From the NCBI RefSeq assembly GCF_900100165.1, contig NZ_FNEO01000005.1:124001-188000 (forward strand): DNA of 64,000 nt. Reading direction: 5' to 3'. Position 1 is the stretch's first letter. Each line of letters starts with the position of its first letter. Of this stretch, positions 16,717-25,385 are shown piece by piece. A model generated the notes under the pieces. It did no database searches, was not told the DNA's origin, and was given only the letters and a program-made list of their open reading frames with translations. Source of the DNA: Flavobacterium glycines. Its GTDB lineage: Bacteria > Bacteroidota > Bacteroidia > Flavobacteriales > Flavobacteriaceae. The position numbers and the translations under genes are program-made.

Positions 16717-18714
16717 TTACCATCCTGGATTTTGACTAAATTCTAAATAAATAGTAGCATCAACATTTTTTAAAGGAAGCCAATAATGTTTATCCGAAAA
16801 TTGACGTTCTAAAACTACATATTCCTTTAAATTATTAATTTTATTATTTTCAGGATTAACCTTGTCTAAGAATACATTAGTAGGCGTAACATCATTCGTT
16901 TCCGGAATATCACGGTCAAATTTTATTCCTGTTTTAATATTGTATGGATATTTAGTCAATAAAAGCCAACGGCGTAAATCATTAAAACGATGCCCTTCAT
17001 AAGCTAACTCAACAGCACGTTCGCGTCTTACTTCTGACATGAATTTATCAGTTGATGTCAAATAGCTGGCATGAACTCCTGGCAAAGGATTGCCATTTGG
17101 AAGTAATACACGATTTCTCACAATATTAATTGAAGCCACAGCATCCTTAGTGTAAGTTGTAGCAGTTGCATGAATATTATTGTATCCCATAGCTATTGCT
17201 TCTGCATACATTAAATAGACATCCGACAAACGCATCCAAGCTACATGTATTTGATGATTATTATAAGCATTATCAAACTTATTGAATCCCAATGGATTAA
17301 ACTTCATCAATAAATATCCTGTATTACTTCCTTTATTTCTATCAGATCTGTAATTTCCTACTTGAATTCCATCATACAAATTAGCATAGGTATATTTTTT
17401 TGCATCAGCAGTAGCTGTTGAATTCACCATCTTTCGGGTATCAAAACCAAAATTTAGATAAAAACGTGGATCCCTGTTTTTCCATGGAAAATGAGTATCA
17501 TAACCCGAAACAGGATCGTCAACATCTGCCTTGCTTACACTATTAATCGGCATACCATTATTCATACCAAAATAGTTCACATAATTTGCCGTAGGATATT
17601 GAGACCAACTTCTATCTTGTAGAACTCCAGCACATAAATATTCTTTATCCGTAGACTGTCCAGTACCACCATAATTTGGCCCTCTAAAAATTGCTTCTAA
17701 ATAGGTTACACCATTAACAGTAGCAGAACCAGGCATTCTTCCACTTTGTCCATTAGTACGGTACACTTGTTCGTATGAAGTACCATTTGTTCCCCAAGGA
17801 ATTAATTTATATTGACACGCCCCACTATCTACAGCATTCAATAAAGTACCAAAGGCTTCAGCTGCTTTTTTACAATATTCGGCATTATACTCTTCGCCTC
17901 CGCCTGAAGCTTTGTTCATTAATGGACTACCTGCATATAAATAGTTTTTACCCAAATAAGCAATTGCCATCCATTTATTGATTCTAAGCTCATTTTTATT
18001 CTGTGTTCTTTGTCCAGCAGGAATTAAATCCCAATTGCCAGGTAATAATTCATAAGCTTTTTTAAAATCCTCTGCTATCTTATCAGCAGTTTGTTGATAA
18101 GTCAAACGAGGTAATCGTAAAGGTTTGTCTGAAGGTAAAACCTCATCAATATAAGGCATCCCGCCCCAATACGTAATTAAATGCATATGAAACCAGGCTC
18201 TAAAAAAATACAATTGACCTGCAATTAAATTTTTCTCTTCATCTGTTGCATCTACTAGTTTATCAAGATTAGCCAAACCAATATTTGCTTTTCGAATTCC
18301 ATACCAAGCCCCTCTCCATAATGACTTTGTAGATTTATTATTGTCAGTACTAAAAGAAAAACCGTCACGGGTATCTAAGAAAGAACCTCCATTACCAAAA
18401 CCAGGATTCATCCAGGCACGATAATTCCCTATATCAACCTGCCATACCCAGGCCCCTTGATTAGTAGCATTTTGTTGCCACATTTCTTCTTCACCATTGT
18501 TGAAGAAATTATTATCATCCCTATTACAGAAACTTGGGATACAATTGTACAATTCCTCAGTAAACCCCTGAAAACTGGTAAAATTTGAATAAAACTGATT
18601 AGTATCTACAGTTGCACCTGATTTAATATCCAAATAATCACTACACGAAGTAGCTCCTCCAGTTAATATTAGAAACAGTCCAAAATAAAGAATTATCTTA
18701 TTATGTTTTTTCAT
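16717..18714 (-). CDS. SusD/RagB-family outer membrane lipoprotein (XusB-like, first pair)
   Basis: A 665-residue SusD-family protein. The lipobox is ATSC, followed by SDYLDIKSG, a very common SusD start. The C-terminal signature RRERAVELAYEGHRFNDLRRW (about residues 570-590) and a final LEFSQNPGW are typical. It starts 11 nt after the SusC stop upstream. It should bind extracellular xylo-oligosaccharides and close over the SusC channel. It is longer than the second SusD by about 60 residues and is not closely similar to it. Confidence 0.94.
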   Translation of the reverse strand: MKKHNKIILYFGLFLILTGGATSCSDYLDIKSGATVDTNQFYSNFTSFQGFTEELYNCIPSFCNRDDNNFFNNGEEEMWQQNATNQGAWVWQVDIGNYRAWMNPGFGNGGSFLDTRDGFSFSTDNNKSTKSLWRGAWYGIRKANIGLANLDKLVDATDEEKNLIAGQLYFFRAWFHMHLITYWGGMPYIDEVLPSDKPLRLPRLTYQQTADKIAEDFKKAYELLPGNWDLIPAGQRTQNKNELRINKWMAIAYLGKNYLYAGSPLMNKASGGGEEYNAEYCKKAAEAFGTLLNAVDSGACQYKLIPWGTNGTSYEQVYRTNGQSGRMPGSATVNGVTYLEAIFRGPNYGGTGQSTDKEYLCAGVLQDRSWSQYPTANYVNYFGMNNGMPINSVSKADVDDPVSGYDTHFPWKNRDPRFYLNFGFDTRKMVNSTATADAKKYTYANLYDGIQVGNYRSDRNKGSNTGYLLMKFNPLGFNKFDNAYNNHQIHVAWMRLSDVYLMYAEAIAMGYNNIHATATTYTKDAVASINIVRNRVLLPNGNPLPGVHASYLTSTDKFMSEVRRERAVELAYEGHRFNDLRRWLLLTKYPYNIKTGIKFDRDIPETNDVTPTNVFLDKVNPENNKINNLKEYVVLERQFSDKHYWLPLKNVDATIYLEFSQNPGW

Positions 18715-18725
18715 GATATACTTTT

Positions 18726-21700
18726 TTATAATGTTAATCTAAACCCTAAATTGAAACGTCTTATAGTTGGATACGCAGTAGATCCATTTACTTCCCGATC
18801 ATCAGGTGTACGTGTCCATAACCAAAGATTATTTCCATTAGCATAAATTCGCAATGACTCAAGCCCTATTGACTTTGTCCACTTATTAGTAAAAGTATAG
18901 GCAAGCTCTGCATTTTTCAAACGAATATAAGAGCCATCATACAAATAACGGGTACCCTGACTATCTCCATTTAGTGTACTATTCAACCTTGGCACTGGAG
19001 AATCAGCATTCTGATTGTCTTTTGACCAATAAGTTCCTTCTGAATATACTGTATTAAAATAGGGTAAACCAAAACTCTGCGTAGCTATATATCTGGATAC
19101 ATTGCTTACTCCATAAAATTGAATCATAGCACTAAAGCCCTTCCAATCTAAGCCTAAAGTGGAATTATATGTATTTTGAGGATTCGTTGGATAACCATAC
19201 TTAACTCTATCTTGAGCATTAATAATTCCATCTCCATTAAAATCAATTATTCTGTAATTCCCGGGAATTTTTGTATCTGCACTTTCAAAAGCGCTACTAC
19301 CATATAATTCATCCCAATTGTTATAAAAGCCTTGACTTAAAATTGTTGTTGATTGATTATTTGCAAAGCCTGCTCTTTTCATGTAATCAGGTAAAAGTTC
19401 AGGATCATCTCTGAAAACCACTTTATCTACAGCATGGGTCATTGCAAAGTTCGCCGACAAACGTAATTCATTTGTAAATCTATGATTAAAACGGACTTCC
19501 AATTCATATCCTTTGACTTTAACAATACCTGCATTAGTAGCTGGTGCAGTAAAACCAAAATATGGAGGTACAGCTCTGTCTGATCCATTGATTATAATAC
19601 CTGTTCGATAGTCATTAAAAAAATCTAAATTTCCTGAAATTGTATTATGAAAAAAAGAATAATCAATACCTAAATTCTTTTTAGTAACTGTCTCCCAACC
19701 AATATTTGGATTTCCTATTGCTGTTTGAGTGAACCAAGAATAAGGGCTTAACTCTCCTTGATTTCCTTGTGTTAAAATAGAACTTGATGCCCCTGTAGAG
19801 TAAATATCTTCATACAACCAACGTCCTCTATTAAAGCTATCATCTCCTACTTTTCCATAAGAATACCTAACTTTTAAATTATCAATAAAAGTAAGTTTTT
19901 TCATAAATTTTTCTTCAGAAATCATCCAACCTATAGCTCCTGAAGAAAAGAATGCAAAACGCTTTGCATCGGAAAATTTTTCTGAACCATTATAAGCTCC
20001 GTTATATTCCGCAAAATATTTTTTAGCATAATTATAAGTTCCACGAAAAACCCAATCTTCACGATAACCTGGAACTTCCGTACCAGTTGCTCTCTCCTGT
20101 CTTTGAAAATTCCCCATACTGGTTACGGCATGTTTTCCAAAATCTCTAACATAATTTATCTGTGTTTGATAATTCAAATTCCGATACGTTGCACCATCAG
20201 TCATAGTACCTCCATTAACCGTCCAAACATTAGGTTCGTAAAAATCAAAATTGGTTGTTCCATCTGGAGTATTTGGAGACACTACTACACCTGTTACAGG
20301 ATTAATCCATTTTTGTTTAACTGAATAATTACTATTATCAATTCCTCTAAATTCCTCAAGAAATGTATTATCCAATGAAAAAGTAACATTAGCAGAAAGT
20401 CCTTTAAGCAATTTTCCTAAATCCTGTCTCAAATTAAAGTCTGTTGCAATACGAGTTGTAGTTTTAGACTCAGATCCCCCAATTGCTAAATTTAATGCTG
20501 AGTTAGCACCTTGAACCTGATTATCTGGAGAATATCCCCAGGAACCATCAGAATACAAAGGATAATAAATATCAGGCGGAGTACTATAAGCACCAGCCCA
20601 CATATAGCCCTCAGAAATTACCCTCCAAGGTGCTTTTTTCAATCCATAAGAACCCGATAAATTTACTTTAAAAACTGTAGATTTTGTTAATTGAAAATCC
20701 AAATTGGCTCTTGAATTCAATCTGTTATAACTATATCCTGATTCAAAACCTTGTCCACTAGGTGGTACTTTCACTAAATCCCCTTCGTTCACATAATCAA
20801 CTGCAGCATAATACTTTACTTTTTCAGTACCTCCAGAGATATTTACATTAGCATTATGAGCCATAGCATAATCCTTAAATAAATAATCCTGCCAATCGAT
20901 ATTTGGGTATCTCTCTTTTTGTTCCTGAGTTGTTTGATTTCTGTAGTTATCTATAAATGATTGTGATCTGATATACTGCCAGCTTGATGGCTGCATATTT
21001 AATTCGTATTCAATAACTCTATTTTTAACCATCAAAGCATCATAGGCATCCATTTTACCAGGTAATTTTGAAGGAGATTTCAAAACTGAATTAAATCCAA
21101 ATTCAATTTTTGCTCTACCTTCAACTCCTCGCTTAGTGGTAATAAGAATTACACCATTAGCACCTCTTACTCCAAATACAGCAGTTGCAGAGGCATCCTT
21201 TAAAACTGATATTGTTTCAACCGAAGTGATATCAACACTATTTATAGCTCTTTCAATTCCATCTACAAGAATAAGCGGACTAGTATTATTCCAGGAACTA
21301 ATACCTCTCAAAATAATCTGAGGATCCTCTTCTCCTGGCTTTCCTGTAGTAGTCATAGTTGTTATACCTGGCAGATTACCCGTCAGAGCAGCAGCTAAAC
21401 TCGTAACCCCCCCTGTACGTTGCAAAACCTTACCACTAGTTTGCGTAATTGCCCCAACAACACTCTCTTTTGTTTGTTTACCAAAACCGACTACTACAAC
21501 TTCTTTCAAATCGGTTTGATCTGAAGACATTACAATATTGATTACAGACTGATTTCCAACGCGTTTTTCGATAGTTTTCATGCCAATACTGGAAAAAACC
21601 AATATAGCATCAGATGAAGGTAAAGTGATTTTATACTTTCCATCAAAATCAGTTACAACTCCATTTTTAGGATTTCCTTTAACAGATACATTAACACCTG

Positions 21701-21902
21701 GAATTGGCATTTTATCATCTAAAGATGTAATTGTTCCTGTAACAACAATTTGCTGGTTTTGTTGATTAATATTAGCCGGTAAAGAAGATGAATTGTTTTT
21801 CCCTTCTTTTGCCAATAATACACTGGAAAACATAAACTGAAACAAAACTCCTAATGCCACGAATTTTACTTTACGCGGAATTTTAAATAATTGTATTTTC
21901 AT
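18726..21902 (-). CDS. SusC-family TonB-dependent transporter (XusA-like, first pair)
   Basis: A SusC-type transporter of 1058 residues from the chosen start. The reading frame stays open 24 codons further upstream to 21974, but the start at 21902 is preferred because it begins a normal signal peptide (MKIQLFKIPRKVKFVALGV). It has a carboxypeptidase-like domain (VTGTITSLDDKMPIPGVNVSVKG), the classical DLKEVVVVGFG motif, a plug with LILVDGIERAINS and FGVRGANGVILITTKRG, and a barrel ending FRLTL. It is the first gene of the minus-strand operon and is preceded by an about 900-bp leader with three LacI-type operators. It is the likely main importer of xylan oligosaccharides. Confidence 0.94.
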   Translation of the reverse strand: MKIQLFKIPRKVKFVALGVLFQFMFSSVLLAKEGKNNSSSLPANINQQNQQIVVTGTITSLDDKMPIPGVNVSVKGNPKNGVVTDFDGKYKITLPSSDAILVFSSIGMKTIEKRVGNQSVINIVMSSDQTDLKEVVVVGFGKQTKESVVGAITQTSGKVLQRTGGVTSLAAALTGNLPGITTMTTTGKPGEEDPQIILRGISSWNNTSPLILVDGIERAINSVDITSVETISVLKDASATAVFGVRGANGVILITTKRGVEGRAKIEFGFNSVLKSPSKLPGKMDAYDALMVKNRVIEYELNMQPSSWQYIRSQSFIDNYRNQTTQEQKERYPNIDWQDYLFKDYAMAHNANVNISGGTEKVKYYAAVDYVNEGDLVKVPPSGQGFESGYSYNRLNSRANLDFQLTKSTVFKVNLSGSYGLKKAPWRVISEGYMWAGAYSTPPDIYYPLYSDGSWGYSPDNQVQGANSALNLAIGGSESKTTTRIATDFNLRQDLGKLLKGLSANVTFSLDNTFLEEFRGIDNSNYSVKQKWINPVTGVVVSPNTPDGTTNFDFYEPNVWTVNGGTMTDGATYRNLNYQTQINYVRDFGKHAVTSMGNFQRQERATGTEVPGYREDWVFRGTYNYAKKYFAEYNGAYNGSEKFSDAKRFAFFSSGAIGWMISEEKFMKKLTFIDNLKVRYSYGKVGDDSFNRGRWLYEDIYSTGASSSILTQGNQGELSPYSWFTQTAIGNPNIGWETVTKKNLGIDYSFFHNTISGNLDFFNDYRTGIIINGSDRAVPPYFGFTAPATNAGIVKVKGYELEVRFNHRFTNELRLSANFAMTHAVDKVVFRDDPELLPDYMKRAGFANNQSTTILSQGFYNNWDELYGSSAFESADTKIPGNYRIIDFNGDGIINAQDRVKYGYPTNPQNTYNSTLGLDWKGFSAMIQFYGVSNVSRYIATQSFGLPYFNTVYSEGTYWSKDNQNADSPVPRLNSTLNGDSQGTRYLYDGSYIRLKNAELAYTFTNKWTKSIGLESLRIYANGNNLWLWTRTPDDREVNGSTAYPTIRRFNLGFRLTL

Positions 21903-22182
21903 ATTAATATTTTGACATTTTTTTAATTTATTAAAAATTAGAATTATGGACATCGCATATAAAAAGTAAGACATATAGCTTGTCGAAAAAATAAAGATAC
22001 TTTCGTTGTATTTAAAAGAAAATACCTTTTTAAAAAGTGGTTAACTCATAGGCTTTTTTTTGGTTTATTATTTAGTTAGTTAATAGATTAGTTATAGTTT
22101 AAAAATTTATTCTCATTTTCTTTTAATAAAAAACTTAAAGTATTATAAAGCACTTCATAAAACACATTCCAATCAAACAAAA

Positions 22183-22194
22183 ACAATCGGTTGT
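22183..22194. promoter_or_regulatory. LacI-family operator, copy 1 (ACAATCGGTTGT)
   Basis: Near-perfect 16-bp palindrome AAACAATCGGTTGTTT (22181-22196) with one non-pairing position. It lies about 290 bp upstream of the susC start, downstream of the other two operators, so it could act as a roadblock or an auxiliary loop site. No -7 element sits next to it. Confidence 0.65.
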
Positions 22195-22219
22195 TTTTAT
22201 TAAGATTGTTTTTACCATA

Positions 22220-22240
22220 ATTCATTCTTCTCGAATGAAT
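22220..22240. promoter_or_regulatory. Inverted repeat in the susC leader
   Basis: Perfect 8-bp arms ATTCATTC and GAATGAAT with a 5-nt loop (TTCTC). It lies between operator copy 1 and the terminator-like hairpin. It could be a leader hairpin or a second protein-binding site; no T-run follows on either strand, apart from a short A-tract on the plus side. Confidence 0.4.
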
Positions 22241-22302
22241 AAAAACAAACTAATCAAGAGCAAAAATCCATTCAGGAAACTTAATTATTTACTGTAATTT
22301 TT

Positions 22303-22331
22303 AAAAAACCGAGAGCAAAGAAATCTCCCGG
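22303..22331 (-). terminator. Terminator-like hairpin inside the susC leader
   Basis: On the minus strand the arms CCGGGAG and CTCTCGG pair over 7 bp (one G-U), with a 9-nt loop, and are followed by six U. It is about 400 nt upstream of the susC start and downstream of the promoter at 22774-22815, so it would stop or attenuate leader transcription rather than end a gene. Confidence 0.5.
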
Positions 22332-22577
22332 CTTCAAAAACATATTAACACCAAAAAAACTAAGCCTTATTTTTTAAATGAAAGGGTTACCTAACCAAAG
22401 CAACCCAACATTAAAAAAAACAAACTAACCAAACTTCAATTTCACATATAGATCCAAATACTATAATTTTTACAGTGTCAAAAACACACTTTTAAATAAA
22501 ACACTGTTAAACAATAACAAATCATTTAACTTTAAATTTTATTTATATTAACAAATATAGACAAAAAAACAATTTAA

Positions 22578-22589
22578 ACAACCGGTTGT
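22578..22589. promoter_or_regulatory. LacI-family operator, copy 2 (ACAACCGGTTGT)
   Basis: A perfect 12-bp palindrome, preceded on the minus strand by ATTTTAC, which resembles the sequence before the operators at 26662 and 33060. It is about 680 bp upstream of the susC start. Confidence 0.75.
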
Positions 22590-22773
22590 GTAAAATATTT
22601 TTTTATTATTTATAAAAAAACATCTTTTTAAATAAGTAATAAATAATAATAAACAAATATTATTGAATTTAATTAAACCACAACCTTAATAGTAGATAGT
22701 TTATTAAACAAAAAACAGATATTAGTAGAAAATCTTAAAAAAAAGATAAAAATTAAAAAATTATCAAAATAAA

Positions 22774-22815
22774 ACAACCGATTGTATAAAACATTTAATT
22801 AGATTTAAAATACAA
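22774..22815 (-). promoter_or_regulatory. susC operon promoter with LacI-family operator, copy 3
   Basis: On the minus strand: TTG (22813-22815), an 18-nt spacer, a -7-like ATGTTTTA (22787-22794), then the operator ACAATCGGTTGT (22774-22785; ACAACCGATTGT on the plus strand). The same order and the same 18-nt spacer occur in front of the MFS gene at 33030-33071. The operator covers the predicted start site, which fits repression in the absence of inducer. The -7 box is imperfect. Confidence 0.6.
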
Positions 22816-22872
22816 TATTTGCAAAGAATTTCAGGAGGAATTAAATTTTCAGTTATTTAAGAAGCATATATA

Positions 22873-22907
22873 CAAAAAAAAAGGAAGCCTTGCTAAAGAC
22901 TCCCCTT
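22873..22907 (-). terminator. Rho-independent terminator of transketolase
   Basis: On the minus strand, AAGGGGAGTC pairs with GGCTTCCTT (one bulged base, two G-U pairs) around an 8-nt loop and is followed by about nine U. It starts about 40 nt after the transketolase stop and separates that gene from the susC operon. Confidence 0.75.
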
Positions 22908-22945
22908 CTACTACAGTTAATTATTCTAAAGCAAAATTCAATAAC

Positions 22946-25012
22946 TTAATTTATCAATTTATAGCAATTTACCTTATTATCGATCAAGTATTGAATAATT
23001 TCTTTACTTACATTCCTCGCATTAAAACCAAACTTCTCATCTAAAACAGTTGCAGGAGCCGAATATCCAAAATGTTCCAGACCAATAATCTTTCCAGTGT
23101 CACCTACCAAGCCTTCAAGATTTACCGGAAGTCCAGCTGTAAGTCCAAACACTAATTTATCTTTCGGAATTACGCTTTCCTGATACAATTTAGATTGTGC
23201 CTTAAATAAACCTTCTGAAATTATAGAAGCAACATTTATCTTCAAACCATTTTCTGTTTCTAAAATAGCAGCAGCATCCAAAAGAGTCGAAACCTCAGAA
23301 CCATTTGCAATTAAAGTAATATCTGCATCCGGAGTTGATTTTACTAAATAACCTCCTTTTGCTGCCTGAGTAGCATCTTCATATCTGGAAGCACCAGTTG
23401 CAGGAATATCTTTAATGCCTTGTCTTGACAAAATTAAAGCCGTTGGAGTATTGGTATTTTTCAAAGCCAAATCCCAAGCTACAGATGTTTCAATAGCATC
23501 GGCTGGACGTAACGCTAATAAACTTTGATGACCCGAGTGATTTTTTACTTTTTCCAATAATCTCATTTGTGCTTCTTGCTCAATTGGCTGATGCGTAGGT
23601 CCATCTTCTCCTACTCTAAATGAATCATGAGTTAAAACATATTTTACCGGAAGTTCCTGAATTGCCGCTAAACGAATTGCTGGTTTCATATAATCAGAAA
23701 ACACAAAGAAAGTAGCAACCACAGGAACAACACCTCCATGTAACGCAATTCCGTTTGCAATAGCAGTCATTGTAAGTTCAGCTACTCCGGCTTGTAAAAA
23801 AGCTCCCGAAAAATCATTTTTCTGTAAAACAGATGATTTTTTCAAAAAGCCGTCCGTTTTGTCACTGTTTGATAAATCAGCAGAAGAAACAATTATATTC
23901 TCAACATTTTCAGCTAAATAAGCCAATACTGCCGATGAAGCATCTCTAGTTGCTGCATTTGATTTTTGAACAACTGAACTCAAATCTAATTCTGGTAATT
24001 TACCTGAAAGAAACAAATCTAATTTTTGTGACAAAACCGGATTTTCTTTTCTCCATTCAACAATAGCACTTTTTACAATAGCAGCTTTTGCCTTTTTTTC
24101 AACTAAAACATTCCCATAATAATGTCTAACTTCATCATAAATCTCAAACGGCTGCTCCGGATTAGCATTTAGATTAATTAATGTCTTTACAAAATCAGCT
24201 TTTGTATCTCCAATTGGTTTTCCATGCAGCTCACACTCCCCTTCATACATTCCACCATCAGCAGTCACACAACCTTTACCCATGATAGTCTTACCTATAA
24301 TTAATGTTGGTTTTTCAGTTTCTGCATTGGCCGCATTCAAGGCTTCCCTAATTTGCTGATGATTATGTCCATCTATTGTAATGACTTTCCATCCCCAGGC
24401 CTCATATTTCATTGCTGTGTTTTCAGAAGTCACTTCATCAGTCATTGAAGAAAGCTGTACATCATTAGAATCATAAAACATAATAAAGTTATTCAACCCT
24501 AAATGTCCCGCAATTCTTCCTGCTCCTTGTGAAATTTCTTCTTGTACACCTCCATCAGTTATAAAACCATATATTTTATGATTAAATAGCCCACTAAACC
24601 TAGCATCTAAAAATTTCGCAGCAATAGCCGCACCAATCCCCATAGCATGACCTTGCCCTAATGGTCCTGAAGTATTTTCAATTCCTCTAAGAACGTCCAC
24701 TTCAGGATGTCCAGGTGTAACAGAACCCCATTGTCTGAAATTTTGCAAATCTTCTTTTGAATAATTCCCTAACAAATGATACTGAGAATACATCAAAGCC
24801 GATAAATGACCTGCATCCATAAAAAAACGGTCTCTAAAGGGCCAATTCATTTCTGTTGGATCAAAATTTAAATACTCAGTGTACAAAATATGCATAAAAT
24901 CAGCTCCTCCCATAGCACCTCCGGGATGTCCAGAATTTGCTTTTTCTACCATCGAAATTGCTAATGCTCTAATATTATCTGCTGCTAAATTGTCAATTTT
25001 TTTATTCATCAT
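22946..25012 (-). CDS. tkt: Transketolase
   Basis: A 688-residue single-chain transketolase that moves two-carbon units between sugar phosphates in the non-oxidative pentose phosphate pathway, using thiamine diphosphate. Seen motifs: SGHPGG (about residues 27-32), GPLGQG and GHAMG in the N-terminal domain, ITDGG and YDSNDVQ for the cofactor, and a pyrimidine-domain region with FRVGEDGPTHQPIEQ. The length fits the family. There is no signal peptide, so it is cytosolic. Its position between the susC operon and the LacI gene suggests it supports xylose-derived pentose use, though it has its own promoter and terminator. An alternative start is the second Met, 3 nt downstream. Confidence 0.96.
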   Translation of the reverse strand: MMNKKIDNLAADNIRALAISMVEKANSGHPGGAMGGADFMHILYTEYLNFDPTEMNWPFRDRFFMDAGHLSALMYSQYHLLGNYSKEDLQNFRQWGSVTPGHPEVDVLRGIENTSGPLGQGHAMGIGAAIAAKFLDARFSGLFNHKIYGFITDGGVQEEISQGAGRIAGHLGLNNFIMFYDSNDVQLSSMTDEVTSENTAMKYEAWGWKVITIDGHNHQQIREALNAANAETEKPTLIIGKTIMGKGCVTADGGMYEGECELHGKPIGDTKADFVKTLINLNANPEQPFEIYDEVRHYYGNVLVEKKAKAAIVKSAIVEWRKENPVLSQKLDLFLSGKLPELDLSSVVQKSNAATRDASSAVLAYLAENVENIIVSSADLSNSDKTDGFLKKSSVLQKNDFSGAFLQAGVAELTMTAIANGIALHGGVVPVVATFFVFSDYMKPAIRLAAIQELPVKYVLTHDSFRVGEDGPTHQPIEQEAQMRLLEKVKNHSGHQSLLALRPADAIETSVAWDLALKNTNTPTALILSRQGIKDIPATGASRYEDATQAAKGGYLVKSTPDADITLIANGSEVSTLLDAAAILETENGLKINVASIISEGLFKAQSKLYQESVIPKDKLVFGLTAGLPVNLEGLVGDTGKIIGLEHFGYSAPATVLDEKFGFNARNVSKEIIQYLIDNKVNCYKLIN

Positions 25013-25069
25013 TTTTATTTTTAAGAGATATTTCTAGATAAAGGATTTTATTAATTTAGCGTTATATGC

Positions 25070-25101
25070 CAAAGTAAAAAGAAACATGATTTTATTTTCA
25101 A
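25070..25101 (-). promoter_or_regulatory. Predicted tkt promoter
   Basis: On the minus strand: TTG (25099-25101), a 21-nt spacer and TTACTTTG (25070-25077), one base off the Bacteroidota -7 consensus TAnnTTTG. The distance to the tkt start is about 60 nt. Confidence 0.4.
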
Positions 25102-25337
25102 ATCATACCTTTGGTTATTTTAATAAAAACAAAAGGATAAGTTTCTAATCGTACTGTTCTGGTCTGGTATGCTTTGCAAATTTAATCTTTTTTTTTAATT
25201 TGTTCAATAAATATTTTCTAAAAATTAAAATCTGTAACTTAAAATCAAAAATCAATCAAACAAAGAACATTAAAATTTTACTTAAAGAAACAATGCTAAT
25301 AAAAACATAATTTATTGGAAAAGATTACAAAAAATTA

Positions 25338-25365
25338 ATGTTTTATAATTAATTAAATATATTTG
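25338..25365 (+). promoter_or_regulatory. Predicted promoter of the LacI-family regulator
   Basis: TATATTTG at 25358-25365 is a perfect match to TAnnTTTG, 20 nt before the start codon. The -33 position is weak (ATG at 25338-25340 with a 17-nt spacer). Confidence 0.5.
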
Positions 25366-25385
25366 TTTACAGAATGATATAATTT

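Larger units (their letters stand above)
21903..22945. other. Long regulatory region between transketolase and the first susC
   Basis: About 1 kb, very A/T rich, without a supported gene. From right to left it holds the transketolase terminator (22873-22907), a minus-strand promoter with operator (22774-22815), a second operator (22578-22589), a GGGTT/AACCC inverted repeat (22384-22406), a terminator-like hairpin (22303-22331), an 8-bp inverted repeat (22220-22240) and a third operator (22183-22194). This layout suggests layered control of the susC operon. Each site is listed separately. Confidence 0.7.
25013..25385. other. Divergent promoter region between tkt and the LacI regulator
   Basis: 373 bp with no gene. 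It carries a predicted minus-strand promoter for tkt (25070-25101) and a plus-strand promoter for the regulator (25338-25365). No copy of the CAAYCGRTTG palindrome is present, so autoregulation through this operator is not seen. Confidence 0.65.

Noticed and set aside
13607..21902. The two SusCD pairs as a recent tandem duplication
   Set aside because: The SusC plug regions and the SusD lengths differ clearly, so the pairs are old and distinct, as in the xus clusters.
21903..21974. Upstream extension of the first SusC by 24 codons
   Set aside because: The extension has no signal-peptide character, whereas the start at 21902 begins a normal one.
25013..25385. Possible autoregulatory operator of the LacI gene
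   Set aside because: No copy of the CAAYCGRTTG palindrome was found between tkt and the regulator gene.
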